Shown here: positions 48,717 to 57,587 of the stretch, in pieces
Layout of the letters: each line of letters begins with the position of its first letter
Numbering within the stretch: the first letter of the stretch is position 1
DNA from: Vreelandella lionensis
GTDB lineage: Bacteria; Pseudomonadota; Gammaproteobacteria; Pseudomonadales; Halomonadaceae
Length of the DNA: 64,000 nt
Direction of reading: 5' to 3'
NCBI RefSeq assembly: GCF_002087295.1
Contig: NZ_MWVI01000050.1
Span: 248,001 to 312,000 of the forward strand
Position numbers and translations under genes: made by a program
The notes under the pieces: generated by a model
Databases searched by the model: none
What the model was told of the DNA's origin: nothing
The model's input: the letters and a program-made list of their open reading frames with translations, nothing else

Positions 48717-50035
48717 GTGCCGAACTGCTAACGCTAGTAATGTTTGGTGGGCTGCTAGTTGGCCTATTTATGGGCCATCCGCTGGCGTTCGTGCTGGGCG
48801 GCATGGCGGTGATTGGTGCCTACCTCGGTCCTGGCATTAATACCCTGGGCATTATTATTAACAACGTCTATGGCAACGCCATGGATAACTATGTACTGGT
48901 CGCCATTCCGCTGTTTATTTTGATGGCACGTTTTCTCAACGACTCCGGCGTGACAGAAAAGATGTTTGACGCCATGCGTTTGCTGCTGGCGAACGTGCGC
49001 GGCGGCCTCGCCTTCACCGTCGTTGTTGTTTCCGTACTGCTGGCAGCCACGACCGGGATCGTCGGGGCCTTATTGCCGTGATGGGCATGATCGCCATGGT
49101 GCCCATGCTTAAGTCCGGCTACAACAAAGAGCTAAGCGCGGGTGCATTATGGCCAGCGGCTGCCTGGGCATTCTGATTCCGCCCAGCATCATGCTGATTC
49201 TAATGGCCAGCTACTCGCCTGTGTCGGTGGGTGCGCTGTTTGCCGGGGCACTGCTTCCTGGCCTACTGTTAGGCGTGATGTACGCCTGTATGTGGTGCTT
49301 ATCTGCTGGCTGAAACCCAGCTACGGCCCCAAGGTGCCGAAAGAGGAGCGCGCGGAAGTCAGCACCAAAGAGCTGCTTATTATGCTGGGCAAGCACGTGG
49401 TGCCGCCGATGTCGCTGATTTTGGGCGTACTGGGCGCACTCTTCACCGGCATTGCCACCGCCACGGAAGCGTCCGCAATTGGTGTGTTTATCGCGTTTGT
49501 GCTGTTTTTAATCTTTGGCGCCCGCAAGCTCTCTACCTGCTACAACACGCTCATCGAAGCGGGTAAAACCACCACCATGGTGATGCTGGTACTGGTAGGG
49601 GCAACGGCATTTACCGGCGTGTTCTCCATTGGTGGCGGCATGACTGTGATCAGTGATTTTGTACTCGCCATGCCGGGCGGCACCTTTGGTGCGCTGCTGC
49701 TGATGCTGTTCCTGGTCTTTATTCTGGGTATGTTCCTGGATTGGACTGGCATCGTGCTGCTGAGCTTCCCGATTATGCTACCGATCATTTCCCAGATGGG
49801 CGTTGACGTACTGTGGTTCGTGGTGATGGTCGCTGTGGTGCTGCAAACCTCCTTCCTCACACCACCGTTTGGCTATGCACTGTTCTATCTGAAAGGGGTT
49901 GCCCCGCCTGGGGTTGAAATCGTTGACCTCTATAAAGCAGTGGTACCTTTTGTCGCGATCATTATCATCGCGTGTATTCTGATGTCGATCTTCCCTGTCC
50001 TGATCACAGGACTCCCCAGTATGCTGTTAGGCTAA
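48713..50035 (+). CDS. TRAP transporter large membrane subunit DctM (three frameshifts)
   Basis: The sodium-coupled translocating subunit, about 12 helices. N-terminal FGGLLVGLFMGHPLAFVLGG, then VYGNAMDNYVLVAIPLFILM. The protein shifts frame at ~49068 (GIVGA to AVMGMIAMVPML), ~49147 (ELSAG to IMASGCLGILIPPSIMLIL) and ~49284 (VMYA to LYVVLICWLKP), each by one missing base. After repair, the conserved IPPSIMLILMASYSPVSVGALF and the C-terminal FLTPPFGYALFYLKGVAP are in one chain. A terminator follows that also faces the LacI gene. Confidence 0.92.
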
Positions 50036-50060
50036 CCATCGCTAACGCAGCATTTTTAAA

Positions 50061-50086
50061 CGCCGCCTTGTTCTCACAAGGCGGCG
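50061..50086. terminator. terminator between dctM and the LacI-type gene
   Basis: CGCCGCCTTG and CAAGGCGGCG (10-bp stem, loop TTCTCA), with A/T-rich flank TTTTTAAA on its left side. It is shared by two convergent transcripts. Confidence 0.75.
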
Positions 50087-50111
50087 TGTTCGTTTCGGGT
50101 TGGTGAATCAC

Positions 50112-51119
50112 TCAACGCTGCGAGCGGGCACTGTCTCGTACAATGGGCGTCACCGGCAGCACTTTGCGTTCGCCGGTCACCTGCCCGCTGGCAATTTGCC
50201 CCAGCAGTAAGGCGGTGGCTTCGTCGACCATCGCTTCAATAGGCTGTTGCACGGTGGTGAGTTGATAGCTGGGCCACGCGGCGACCGGAATATTATCGAA
50301 CCCCACCACCGCCACCTCATTGGGCACCTGCAAACCTAGCTCTGCTTTCAAGGTATCGATCACCGCAATGGCCATATGATCGTTGGCCGCAAACACCGCA
50401 TCGGGATAAACGTCTGCTTTAAAGAGCGCTCGCGTGGCGGCTTGTGCGGTGGCAAAGTCATAGTCACCGACGGCTTCTGCCCAACAGGCCACACCGTGCT
50501 CGGTAAGTGCATCTAGAAACCCCTGCCGCCGCTGGCTGCTGGTGGAGGAGTCTGCCAACCCTGCCAAAAACGCGATGCGCTCGCAGCCACTTTCCACCAA
50601 ATGTTGGCCCACCCAATATCCGCCGCGATAGTTATCGCTGGCGACTTGGCTAACGCCTTCAAAAGCGACCGTGCGATTGATCATCACCACAGGAATGCCC
50701 CTGGCAACACACTCTTTGGCCAGGGACGACGACAGCGTGGCGGCTAACATCAAGATGCCGTCTGCTTGGCTTTGCAGAATATCCGACATCACGCTGGCGG
50801 TTTCCTGCTCATCGCTGCTCATAAACAGCAGCAGGTGATAGCCGTGCTGCTGAAAACGCCTTGATGCGTACTCAAGCATTTGCGCATAAAAAGGGTTATC
50901 CAACTGCGACATCACCACCGCAATGGTGCGCGATGAGCGGGTAATCAGCGAACGGGCAATCGCATTGGGTCGATAGCCGAGCTGCTGAGCAGCGGCCAGC
51001 ACTTTCTCCTTCGTTTTGGGTGCAATACTCGCGTTTGGGGAGAAGCAGCGGCTCACCGCTGATTGCGACACCCCGGCAAGGTTAGCCACTTCCTGGGAGG
51101 TTACTGGCCGTTTTCTCAT
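50112..51119 (-). CDS. LacI-family transcriptional regulator
   Basis: N-terminal HTH TSQEVANLAGVSQSAVSRCF (first helix and recognition helix of the LacI type) with hinge GYRPNAIARSLI, then a periplasmic-binding-protein-like effector domain (SRTIAVVMSQLDNPFYAQML, AVFAANDHMAIAVIDTL, VAVVGFDNIPVAAW). Lies between a TRAP operon and the dehydrogenase genes and is the evident local regulator, probably a repressor relieved by the transported substrate or its product. Just 25 bp downstream of the 51145 gene on the same strand, so likely cotranscribed with it. Confidence 0.93.
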   Translation of the reverse strand: MRKRPVTSQEVANLAGVSQSAVSRCFSPNASIAPKTKEKVLAAAQQLGYRPNAIARSLITRSSRTIAVVMSQLDNPFYAQMLEYASRRFQQHGYHLLLFMSSDEQETASVMSDILQSQADGILMLAATLSSSLAKECVARGIPVVMINRTVAFEGVSQVASDNYRGGYWVGQHLVESGCERIAFLAGLADSSTSSQRRQGFLDALTEHGVACWAEAVGDYDFATAQAATRALFKADVYPDAVFAANDHMAIAVIDTLKAELGLQVPNEVAVVGFDNIPVAAWPSYQLTTVQQPIEAMVDEATALLLGQIASGQVTGERKVLPVTPIVRDSARSQR

Positions 51120-51144
51120 GATTACCTCTGTGATAGGCAGGCCG

Positions 51145-52083
51145 CTACGACGCGGGCTGCTGGCGTTTGTGGCCCATTAACGCCATTAAACGCCGGTCAC
51201 GCCATACCTGGCGCTCGGCAAGTTCGTGGCTCGCCAACGCTGCGCGTCGTTCGTCGTCTAAGCGCTGCAACGTGACGTCTTCCCACGGGTTATCGCCGCT
51301 ACGCTGAAGGTCTACATCACGATACAGCGGGCCATAGCGGCTGGCGTAGTCGACCACACCGGCAGGCGCATTTAAATCAATCGTTTCAAAGGGACCCATA
51401 AACGACCAGCGCAGCCCTAGGCCATGTTTCACGGTTCTATCCAAGTCTTCTGCGGAAACGTAGCCATCGCGAAACAAACGCAGCGCCTCATTCAGCAGCG
51501 CCCCCTGCAAACGGTTCAGGATAAACCCTTGCACCTCTTTTGCCACCAGGATGGGCTCTTGGCCCACCTGATGCATCAGTGCCATGGTGCGCTCGACGGT
51601 GTCGGTACTCGTGGTGTCACTAGGCGCGACTTCCACCAGCGGAATTAGGTAAGGGGGGTTCACCGGGTGAGCCACCAAACAGCGCTCTGGGTGCGTTAAA
51701 TGGCCCGTAAATCGCGACGCCACGATGCCAGACGTCGAACTCGCCAAAATCGTCTTCGCCTCCACCACGGCTTCTAGCTGGGTATACATCGCCTGCTTGA
51801 CCGCTACATTTTCTGGCCCACACTCCTGCACATACTCAACGCCAACCATGGCAAGCGCCAGGTCTGGCTGGCATTCAATACGCGCCAAAATAGCCGCAGG
51901 CTCCTCATCAACTAACCCGGCCCGATGCAGGTCTTGCAGTGACGCAGCGATAAACTCGCCAGCGTTTGCAAGCTGCGCGGCATCCACATCGTATAGCCGC
52001 ACCGGCAAGCCTGCCCGCGCAAACACAATCGCCCACGCACGTCCAATCACCCCAGCCCCTACTACCGCCACTTGAGTCGCCAT
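51145..52083 (-). CDS. 3-hydroxyacyl-CoA dehydrogenase-like oxidoreductase (L-gulonate 3-dehydrogenase/carnitine dehydrogenase group)
   Basis: NAD-binding Rossmann domain QVAVVGAGVIGRAWAIVFARAG followed by catalytic region ILASSTSGIVASRFTGHL and PERCLVAHPVNPPYLIPLVEV (catalytic His), and a helical C-terminal domain with GFILNRLQGALLNEALRLF. The close relatives that act on free hydroxy acids (lambda-crystallin/L-gulonate 3-dehydrogenase, carnitine dehydrogenase) share these motifs, so a hydroxy acid and not an acyl-CoA is the likely substrate. ATG 52083 removes a 9-residue unconserved leader. Divergent from the HisD-like gene, with a candidate operator between. Confidence 0.88.
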   Translation of the reverse strand: MATQVAVVGAGVIGRAWAIVFARAGLPVRLYDVDAAQLANAGEFIAASLQDLHRAGLVDEEPAAILARIECQPDLALAMVGVEYVQECGPENVAVKQAMYTQLEAVVEAKTILASSTSGIVASRFTGHLTHPERCLVAHPVNPPYLIPLVEVAPSDTTSTDTVERTMALMHQVGQEPILVAKEVQGFILNRLQGALLNEALRLFRDGYVSAEDLDRTVKHGLGLRWSFMGPFETIDLNAPAGVVDYASRYGPLYRDVDLQRSGDNPWEDVTLQRLDDERRAALASHELAERQVWRDRRLMALMGHKRQQPAS

Positions 52084-52194
52084 TATTCGTCCCGCCTTTG
52101 TTGTTAGCATGTTATGAGCAGCGTTTTACCCCTCACGATAACGGCCCGCTCAGCACTCGTTATCGCATCTCAACATAGCATGGCAACAAAGCAT

Positions 52195-52210
52195 TTGCAT
52201 TCGTATGCAA
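52195..52210. promoter_or_regulatory. LacI-type operator candidate in the divergent promoter region
   Basis: TTGCATTCGTATGCAA: 6-bp perfect arms TTGCAT/ATGCAA around TCGT with the central CG typical of LacI-family operators. It lies in the 236-bp spacer between the divergent 51145 and 52320 genes, next to the regulator gene. Confidence 0.6.
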
Positions 52211-52319
52211 CAGCGCCTAGCCTTACGCAATGCCAGCGTCCAAACGATGTCTTCATAACAATGCTGGCCGTGATTCCTTCACCTTCCTGCGACCACCACA
52301 ATACCAATAAGGAGCGTTT

Positions 52320-53630
52320 ATGATTCGCCACCTCAAAGCCGGTGCCTCCGTTGAAACCCGCGCCGAAGCCGACCGCCAAGTACGTGAAACCGTCGAAAAA
52401 ACCTTGGCTGACATTCAAGCCCGCGGCGACCAAGCCGTGCGCGATCTATCGGAAAAATTTGATAACTGGTCACCTGAAAGCTTTCGCCTGAGCGATGCTG
52501 ATATTGCACACGCGATGAGCCAAGTCGCCGAACGCGATTTGGAAGATATCCGCTTTGCCCAGGCGCAAATCCGTCGTTTTGCAGAAGCCCAGCTGGCCTC
52601 TATGCAGCCGGTGGAAATTGAGACCCGTCCTGGCGTCATCCTTGGCCACAAGCATGTGCCGATCAACGCAGTGGGCTGCTATATCCCTGGCGGTGCTTAC
52701 CCCATGGTGGCGTCAGCCCATATGAGCGTTCTGACGGCAAAAATTGCCGGTGTGAAGCGCGTCATTGCCGCAGCCCCACCCTACAAGGGCAAACCGCACC
52801 CGGCGATTGTGACCGCCATGCATTTCGCCGGTGCCGATGAAATATTAGTTCTGGGCGGAGTGCAGGCCGTCGGTGCGATGGCCATTGGCACCGACACCAT
52901 CGAGCCGGTCGATATGCTGGTAGGCCCAGGCAATGCGTTTGTTGCCGAAGCTAAGCGCCAGCTATATGGCCGTGTGGGTATTGACCTGTTTGCAGGTCCC
53001 ACCGAAACACTAGTGATTGCCGATGAGAGCGTCGATGGCCTGCTGTGTGCCACCGACTTACTGGGGCAAGCGGAACACGGCCCAACCTCTCCTGCGGCGC
53101 TACTCACCAACTCTGAAAAACTGGCACAGGACACCCTAGCGGCTATTGATGAGCTGCTACAAAAACTGCCCACCGCCGAGATTGCGCGCCAAGCGTGGGA
53201 AACCCATGGGGAAATTATTGTCTGCGACAGCCATGACGAAATGCTGCAAGTCGCCAACGACATGGCCTACGAGCACGTGCAGGTGATGACGGAAGACCCG
53301 GACTTTTACCTTAACAATATGACCAACTACGGGGCGCTGTTCCTTGGCCCGCGCACCAACGTCGCTTACGGCGACAAGGTCATCGGCACTAATCACACCT
53401 TGCCGACGAAAAAAGCGGCGCGTTATACCGGCGGCCTGTGGGTCGGTAAATTCTTGAAAACCTGCACTTACCAACGCGTATTAACCGACGAAGCCTCGGC
53501 TGAGATTGGCAGCTACTGCTCACGGCTATGCACCCTGGAAGGGTTTGCAGGCCACGCCGAGCAAGCCAACGAGCGGGTACGCCGCTATGGTAAGCGAGAC
53601 GTTCCTTACGCCTCGGCGGTGGATGCATGA
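52320..53630 (+). CDS. HisD-like zinc-dependent alcohol dehydrogenase (sulfopropanediol dehydrogenase HpsN-type)
   Basis: Homologue of histidinol dehydrogenase of 436 residues. Putative zinc ligands are conserved at HisD-like spacing: Gln ~250 and His ~253 in [12 protein letters not shown], Asp ~351 in [13 protein letters not shown], His ~412 in [10 protein letters not shown]; the catalytic E-H pair is in MAYEHVQVM. Differences from true HisD (GPTET for GPSE-, the T-N-H-T-L-P-T-K-K segment followed by [12 protein letters not shown]) place it nearer HpsN, which oxidises 2,3-dihydroxypropane-1-sulfonate. With no his genes and a TRAP/SDR context, a catabolic diol or polyol oxidation is inferred. 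AAGGAG precedes ATG. Confidence 0.85.
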   Translation: MIRHLKAGASVETRAEADRQVRETVEKTLADIQARGDQAVRDLSEKFDNWSPESFRLSDADIAHAMSQVAERDLEDIRFAQAQIRRFAEAQLASMQPVEIETRPGVILGHKHVPINAVGCYIPGGAYPMVASAHMSVLTAKIAGVKRVIAAAPPYKGKPHPAIVTAMHFAGADEILVLGGVQAVGAMAIGTDTIEPVDMLVGPGNAFVAEAKRQLYGRVGIDLFAGPTETLVIADESVDGLLCATDLLGQAEHGPTSPAALLTNSEKLAQDTLAAIDELLQKLPTAEIARQAWETHGEIIVCDSHDEMLQVANDMAYEHVQVMTEDPDFYLNNMTNYGALFLGPRTNVAYGDKVIGTNHTLPTKKAARYTGGLWVGKFLKTCTYQRVLTDEASAEIGSYCSRLCTLEGFAGHAEQANERVRRYGKRDVPYASAVDA

Positions 53631-54381
53631 ACCTACCGCGCACGCCCAGCCTACAGTTAACCGGAAAGCGCGCGCTGGTCACCGGCGCAAGCCAAGGTAT
53701 TGGCTTTGCTTGCGCCTGCGCACTCGCTCAGGCGGGTGCGTGTGTCACTTTGATAGCACGCAATGAAGAGACGTTAAATAGTGCTGTTAGCGCCCTGCGT
53801 GCGGCTGGCTTGCAGGCCAAAGGGCTTGCCTTGGATGTCAGCGACCACGCTGCACTGCAGAAAGCAATCGCAGGACAAGCGTTCGATATTCTGGTCAATA
53901 ATGCGGGCACTAACCGGCCTAAACCGCTCAACGAGATCACCGACGATGACTAATGCAGCGGTCATGGATCTCAATGTTCGTGCTATGTATTTCATCACCC
54001 AAGCCGTGGTGAAGCATATGCCTGCGGGCGGCAGCGTGATCAATATCTCATCGCAAATGGGTCATGTGGGGGCGGTTAATCGTAGCCTCTACTGCGCCTC
54101 TAAAAGCCGCCGTAGAAGGAATGACAAAAGCCATGGCGGTAGAGTTAGGCCCAAGGGAAATTCGCGTAAACACCTTGTGCCCGACCTTTATCGAAACCCC
54201 CATGACAAAGCCCTTCTTTGAAGAGCCCGGCTTTAGGGAGCGTGTGCTGGCTAACATCCCCTTGGGGCGATTAGGCCAGATTGAAGACCTGATGGGCCCG
54301 GTGGTGTTTTTAGCTTCTCCTGCGTCCGCCTTGGTAACGGGCAGCGCGCTAATGGTCGATGGCGGCTGGACTGCACATTAA
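53627..54381 (+). CDS. SDR-family oxidoreductase (two frameshifts)
   Basis: Short-chain dehydrogenase: cofactor loop [18 protein letters not shown] (T-G-x3-G-x-G), NNAG in [11 protein letters not shown], catalytic Ser in [11 protein letters not shown] and Tyr-x3-Lys in LYCASK. The ATG overlaps the HisD-like gene stop, so they form one unit. Two extra A bases break the frame: at ~53951 (GACTAATG for GACTATG) and at ~54105 (four A for three in TCTAAAAGCC); repair gives [14 protein letters not shown] and [13 protein letters not shown]. Closest to gluconate 5-dehydrogenase-type members; substrate unknown, probably the second alcohol of the same compound. Confidence 0.88.
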
Positions 54382-54416
54382 CCGCTCGCTGTCTGTCTAA
54401 AGCGCCTGTCACAACG

Positions 54417-54442
54417 AACCCTGCCCTTCGGCAGGGTTTTTT
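54417..54442 (+). terminator. intrinsic terminator after the SDR gene
   Basis: AACCCTGCC-CTTC-GGCAGGGTT with a run of six T: a 9-bp stem closing the HisD-like/SDR unit before the iron importer. Confidence 0.93.
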
Positions 54443-54479
54443 AATCGTCAGAGGGTTAGCTGCACCCCACTGACGCAAG

Positions 54480-54494
54480 TGATACTATTTGCAA
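54480..54494 (+). promoter_or_regulatory. weak Fur-box-like site before the iron permease
   Basis: TGATACTATTTGCAA has a near-complete first half-site of the TGATAAT-N-ATTATCA Fur 15-mer and the same ATTTGCA core as the site at 57425. Match is partial. Confidence 0.35.
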
Positions 54495-54550
54495 CCGCTA
54501 TTTTTTCGCATTGACGAGCCATGCTGCCCCTCGTCCAAGGAGCCAACGAC

Positions 54551-56251
54551 GTGTCTACACCTGCTCGCCGGTCACCATCGGCTCTGCTTTCAGGTTTCGC
54601 ATCACGCTTTACGCTGTCGCTTAACCCTTGGTCAATTGCACTTTTTCTGATTGCCCTGATTGTGGCACTGCCTATTTTGGTCGTGCTTGGCCATATCGTG
54701 ATGCCCACCGAAGGCGTTTGGCAGCACTTGGCCAGCACGGTTCTGCCTCGCTACTTATCCAACACCTTCTGGCTGGTACTGTGGGTGGGGTTAGGCACAC
54801 TGGTAATTGGCACAGGGACCGCTTGGCTGGTGGTGATGTGTCGCTTCCCCGGCAAGCGCCTATTTGAGTGGGCGCTACTGCTGCCGCTGGCGGTGCCGAC
54901 CTATGTGATTGCTTATGCCTACACCGATTTTCTACAGGTGGCGGGGCCGCTACAAAGCCTGCTGCGGGAGTGGTTTCACTGGCAGGTCGGCGACTACTAC
55001 TTCCCCAATGTACGCTCGTTGGGGGGCGCTGCCACGCTGATCACCTTCGTGCTTTACCCCTATGTGTACCTGCTGGCCCGCGCTTCCTTCTTAGAGCAGT
55101 CGGTGTGCGTCTTGGATGTCGGCCGCACGCTAGGGCGCGGCCCCTGGCGTTTATTTGCCAGCGTTGCGCTGCCGCTGGCGCGCCCAGCGCTGGTGGGTGG
55201 CGTGTCGCTGGTGTTGATGGAGACGCTCAATGAGTTTGGCGCGGTGCAGTTCTTTGGCGTGGACACATTTACCACCGGTATTTACCGTACCTGGTTTGGC
55301 CTGGGCGAGCCGATTGCCGCTGCCCAGCTCGCCGCCTGCTTGCTTACTTTTGTGATTGCCTTTGTGCTGCTGGAGCGCTGGTCACGAGGTAAGCGTCGCT
55401 ACTTCCATACCACCAACCGCTATCAGCAGTTGCCGGAGTATCGCCTGCACGGCTGGCACGCAGTGGGCGCGACGCTGGCTTGTCTGCTCCCCGTTACCAT
55501 CGGCTTTATGCTACCCAGCGGTATTCTGCTGGAAATGGCGATTACTACCGGCGACAGCCTATTTGGCACGCGTTTTATCGGCTTTGCCATGAACAGTTTA
55601 AGCCTGGCTACGGGGGCAGCGCTGATTGCGGTGGGGCTGGCGGTGCTGCTGAGCTACGGCGTGCGGCTGGACAACTCCCCCAGCGCGCGACTGTTTACCC
55701 GCATTGCGGCGATGGGTTACGCCATTCCTGGCTCGGTGGTGGCCGTGGGTATTTTGATTCCGTTTGCCTGGCTGGATAACGCGCTCAACACTTGGCTTCA
55801 CACCCATTACGATAAGATCATCGGGCTGGTGTTTAGCGGCACGGCGTTCATCTTGATTTACGCCTATGTGGTGCGCTTTTTGGCGGTGTCGTTTAACGCA
55901 GTAGAGGCGAGCCTGGGCAAAGTGACGCCAAGCATGGACGCCGCCTCGCGCACCTTAGGGCAAACTGCCGGCGGCACATTGCGGCGCATTCATACGCCAC
56001 TGATGCGCAGCAGCCTATTGGCCGCGGGCATTCTGGTGTTTGTGGATGTGATGAAGGAGCTGCCCGCCACGATTATTTTGCGCCCGTTTAACTTCGATAC
56101 GCTGGCGGTGCGTGCTCACAGTTTGGCGTCCGATGAGCGCTTGGCGGAGGCCTCGACGGCCTCGTTGACAATTGTGGTAGTCGGCATCTTGCCGGTGATT
56201 CTACTCAGCCTGGCGATGCGCCGGGCGCGCCCAGGCAGCCAAGCTGAGTAA
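54551..56251 (+). CDS. fbpB: ferric iron ABC transporter permease, FbpB type
   Basis: Large fused permease with about 12 helices and two permease halves, each with a coupling loop of the E-A-A type: RTLGRGPWRLFASVALPLARPAL and SRTLGQTAGGTLRRIHTPLMRSSL. This duplicated form is typical of FbpB/CysT-like iron(III) importers. The GTG at 54551 is chosen because AAGGAG lies 8 bp upstream; the ATG at 54521 has no good site. The C-terminal half ends with DVMKELPATIILRPFNFDTLA, a family mark. Its ATPase partner is convergent and its binding protein is beyond that. Confidence 0.9.
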   Translation: MSTPARRSPSALLSGFASRFTLSLNPWSIALFLIALIVALPILVVLGHIVMPTEGVWQHLASTVLPRYLSNTFWLVLWVGLGTLVIGTGTAWLVVMCRFPGKRLFEWALLLPLAVPTYVIAYAYTDFLQVAGPLQSLLREWFHWQVGDYYFPNVRSLGGAATLITFVLYPYVYLLARASFLEQSVCVLDVGRTLGRGPWRLFASVALPLARPALVGGVSLVLMETLNEFGAVQFFGVDTFTTGIYRTWFGLGEPIAAAQLAACLLTFVIAFVLLERWSRGKRRYFHTTNRYQQLPEYRLHGWHAVGATLACLLPVTIGFMLPSGILLEMAITTGDSLFGTRFIGFAMNSLSLATGAALIAVGLAVLLSYGVRLDNSPSARLFTRIAAMGYAIPGSVVAVGILIPFAWLDNALNTWLHTHYDKIIGLVFSGTAFILIYAYVVRFLAVSFNAVEASLGKVTPSMDAASRTLGQTAGGTLRRIHTPLMRSSLLAAGILVFVDVMKELPATIILRPFNFDTLAVRAHSLASDERLAEASTASLTIVVVGILPVILLSLAMRRARPGSQAE

Positions 56252-56264
56252 TTAAAACGCGCAA

Positions 56265-57363
56265 CTAACGCGGAAAGATAAACACTTGGGAGTGGTCGTG
56301 GTCGATATCGATCGGCTGCCCCTCCTGGGGCAGGAAGACCCCTGGCACCCGGGCGTGCAGGTGCGCTTCTTGGCCATCAGCACCGTGGGCACATAGGTGA
56401 ATCAAGCTAGTGCGGCCCAGTAGTTTCGCCATCACCACGTGGCTGTGGCTGTGGGTTTCCGCAGGCAGGTCGCGCTCTTTGATACGCAGCGCCTCCGGGC
56501 GGATCATCACCTGGGCCTGGCTACCCTCTGGCAGCCAGCTGGCATCTATGTCGCCTACCGGCGTTTGTACCACGCCTCCTTCCAACCATCCCTTCAAGCT
56601 CGTTCACTTCCCCAAAGAAGGTCACCACAAATGGGTCGACGGGAGCGCAGTAAAGCTCCCGCGGGGTACCCGTTTGGACGATTTTGCCATCGCGCATCAA
56701 GGCGATGCGGTCGGCCATAAACATCGCTTCTTCCGGGTCGTGAGTCACCAGCAGCGTGGCCGAGCCCAGCTTTTTCAACACGTGCAGCGTATCGTCGCGA
56801 ATCCGAGCACGCAGCCGAGCGTCCAGGCTGGAGAAGGGTTCATCCAACAGCATTAGCTTGGGCGTAGGTGCCAGAGCTCGGGCCAGCGCCACGCGCTGCT
56901 GCTGACCGCCGGAGAGCATATGCGGGTAGGTATCGGCGTAGTCAGCCATGCCAAGCTGGGTTAATAGCTCCAGCGCACGTTCACGGCGCTGGCTGGAGGG
57001 CAGATGCTTTAAGCCGAAAGTGCCATTTTCCAACACGCTAAGATGGGGGAACAGCGCCGAATCCTGAAACGCCAGCCCGACGTTGCGCTTTTCCGGCGGT
57101 ACATGGCGTTTGCCGGGGGCGGCAATGGCCTGCCCTTCCAGGCTGACGGTGCCTTCTTGGACCACTTCCAGCCCTGCCGCAATGCGCAGTAGCGTGGTTT
57201 TACCGCAGCCGGAAGGGCCAGGCAGGCAGACCACTTCGCCCTGAGCAATGTCGGGATCAATACCTTTAACAACTTTGTTAGCCGCACACGTATGCTGAAC
57301 ATCGCGTAGCGACAGCGCCGATGCAGGTGCTGCCACCTCAGAAAGGGACACAGTTGCCGTCAT
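56265..57363 (-). CDS. fbpC: ferric iron ABC transporter ATPase, FbpC type (one frameshift)
   Basis: ABC ATPase with Walker A GPSGCGKTTLLRIAAGLE, Q-loop LAFQDSALFPHL, signature LSGGQQQRVALARAL, Walker B KLMLLDEPFSSLD and H-loop VTHDPEEAMFMAD. A TOBE-like C-terminal domain follows, shifted in frame at 56590-56592: GGGA should be GGA, joining VNELEG to WLEGGVVQTPVGD. The C-terminal MIRPEALRI is typical of the regulatory domain. It is convergent with the permease and divergent from the binding protein, so the three parts are on three transcripts. ATG 57375 is an alternative start. Confidence 0.9.
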
Positions 57364-57424
57364 TCGTTCACCCATGGTTTGTTCGCCGGGAGAGCGCTGA
57401 CCGCTCAGCCATTGCGAACACGGT

Positions 57425-57439
57425 TGAAAGTTATTTGCA
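57425..57439. promoter_or_regulatory. Fur-box-like site 1 between fbpC and fbpA
   Basis: TGAAAGTTATTTGCA, 10 of 14 positions of the 7-1-7 Fur model, about 60 bp upstream of the divergent fbpC start. Confidence 0.45.
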
Positions 57440-57486
57440 TTCTATTTTCTATTGGCGTGAGATGCACGTCTAGGCACAAAAAGTGA

Positions 57487-57501
57487 TGCGAGTCATTAGC
57501 A
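57487..57501. promoter_or_regulatory. Fur-box-like site 2 between fbpC and fbpA
   Basis: TGCGAGTCATTAGCA, 10 of 14 positions of the 7-1-7 Fur model, with a good second half (ATTAGCA). Confidence 0.4.
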
Positions 57502-57551
57502 TTTCGCTTGACGTCCGTCGAACAAGGCGTTTCAATACGCCATGACGGTAA

Positions 57552-57566
57552 TGCAACTTATTATCA
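57552..57566. promoter_or_regulatory. Fur-box-like site 3 before fbpA
   Basis: TGCAACTTATTATCA, 11 of 14 positions with a perfect ATTATCA half, ending 21 bp before the fbpA ATG. The three sites are spaced 62 and 65 bp apart. Confidence 0.5.
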
Positions 57567-57587
57567 TAAACATTCAGGGTATTTGTT

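Noticed and set aside
52320-53630. HisD-like gene as histidine biosynthesis histidinol dehydrogenase
   Set aside because: No his genes nearby; it sits with a TRAP transporter, LacI regulator and SDR and has HpsN-like sequence differences.
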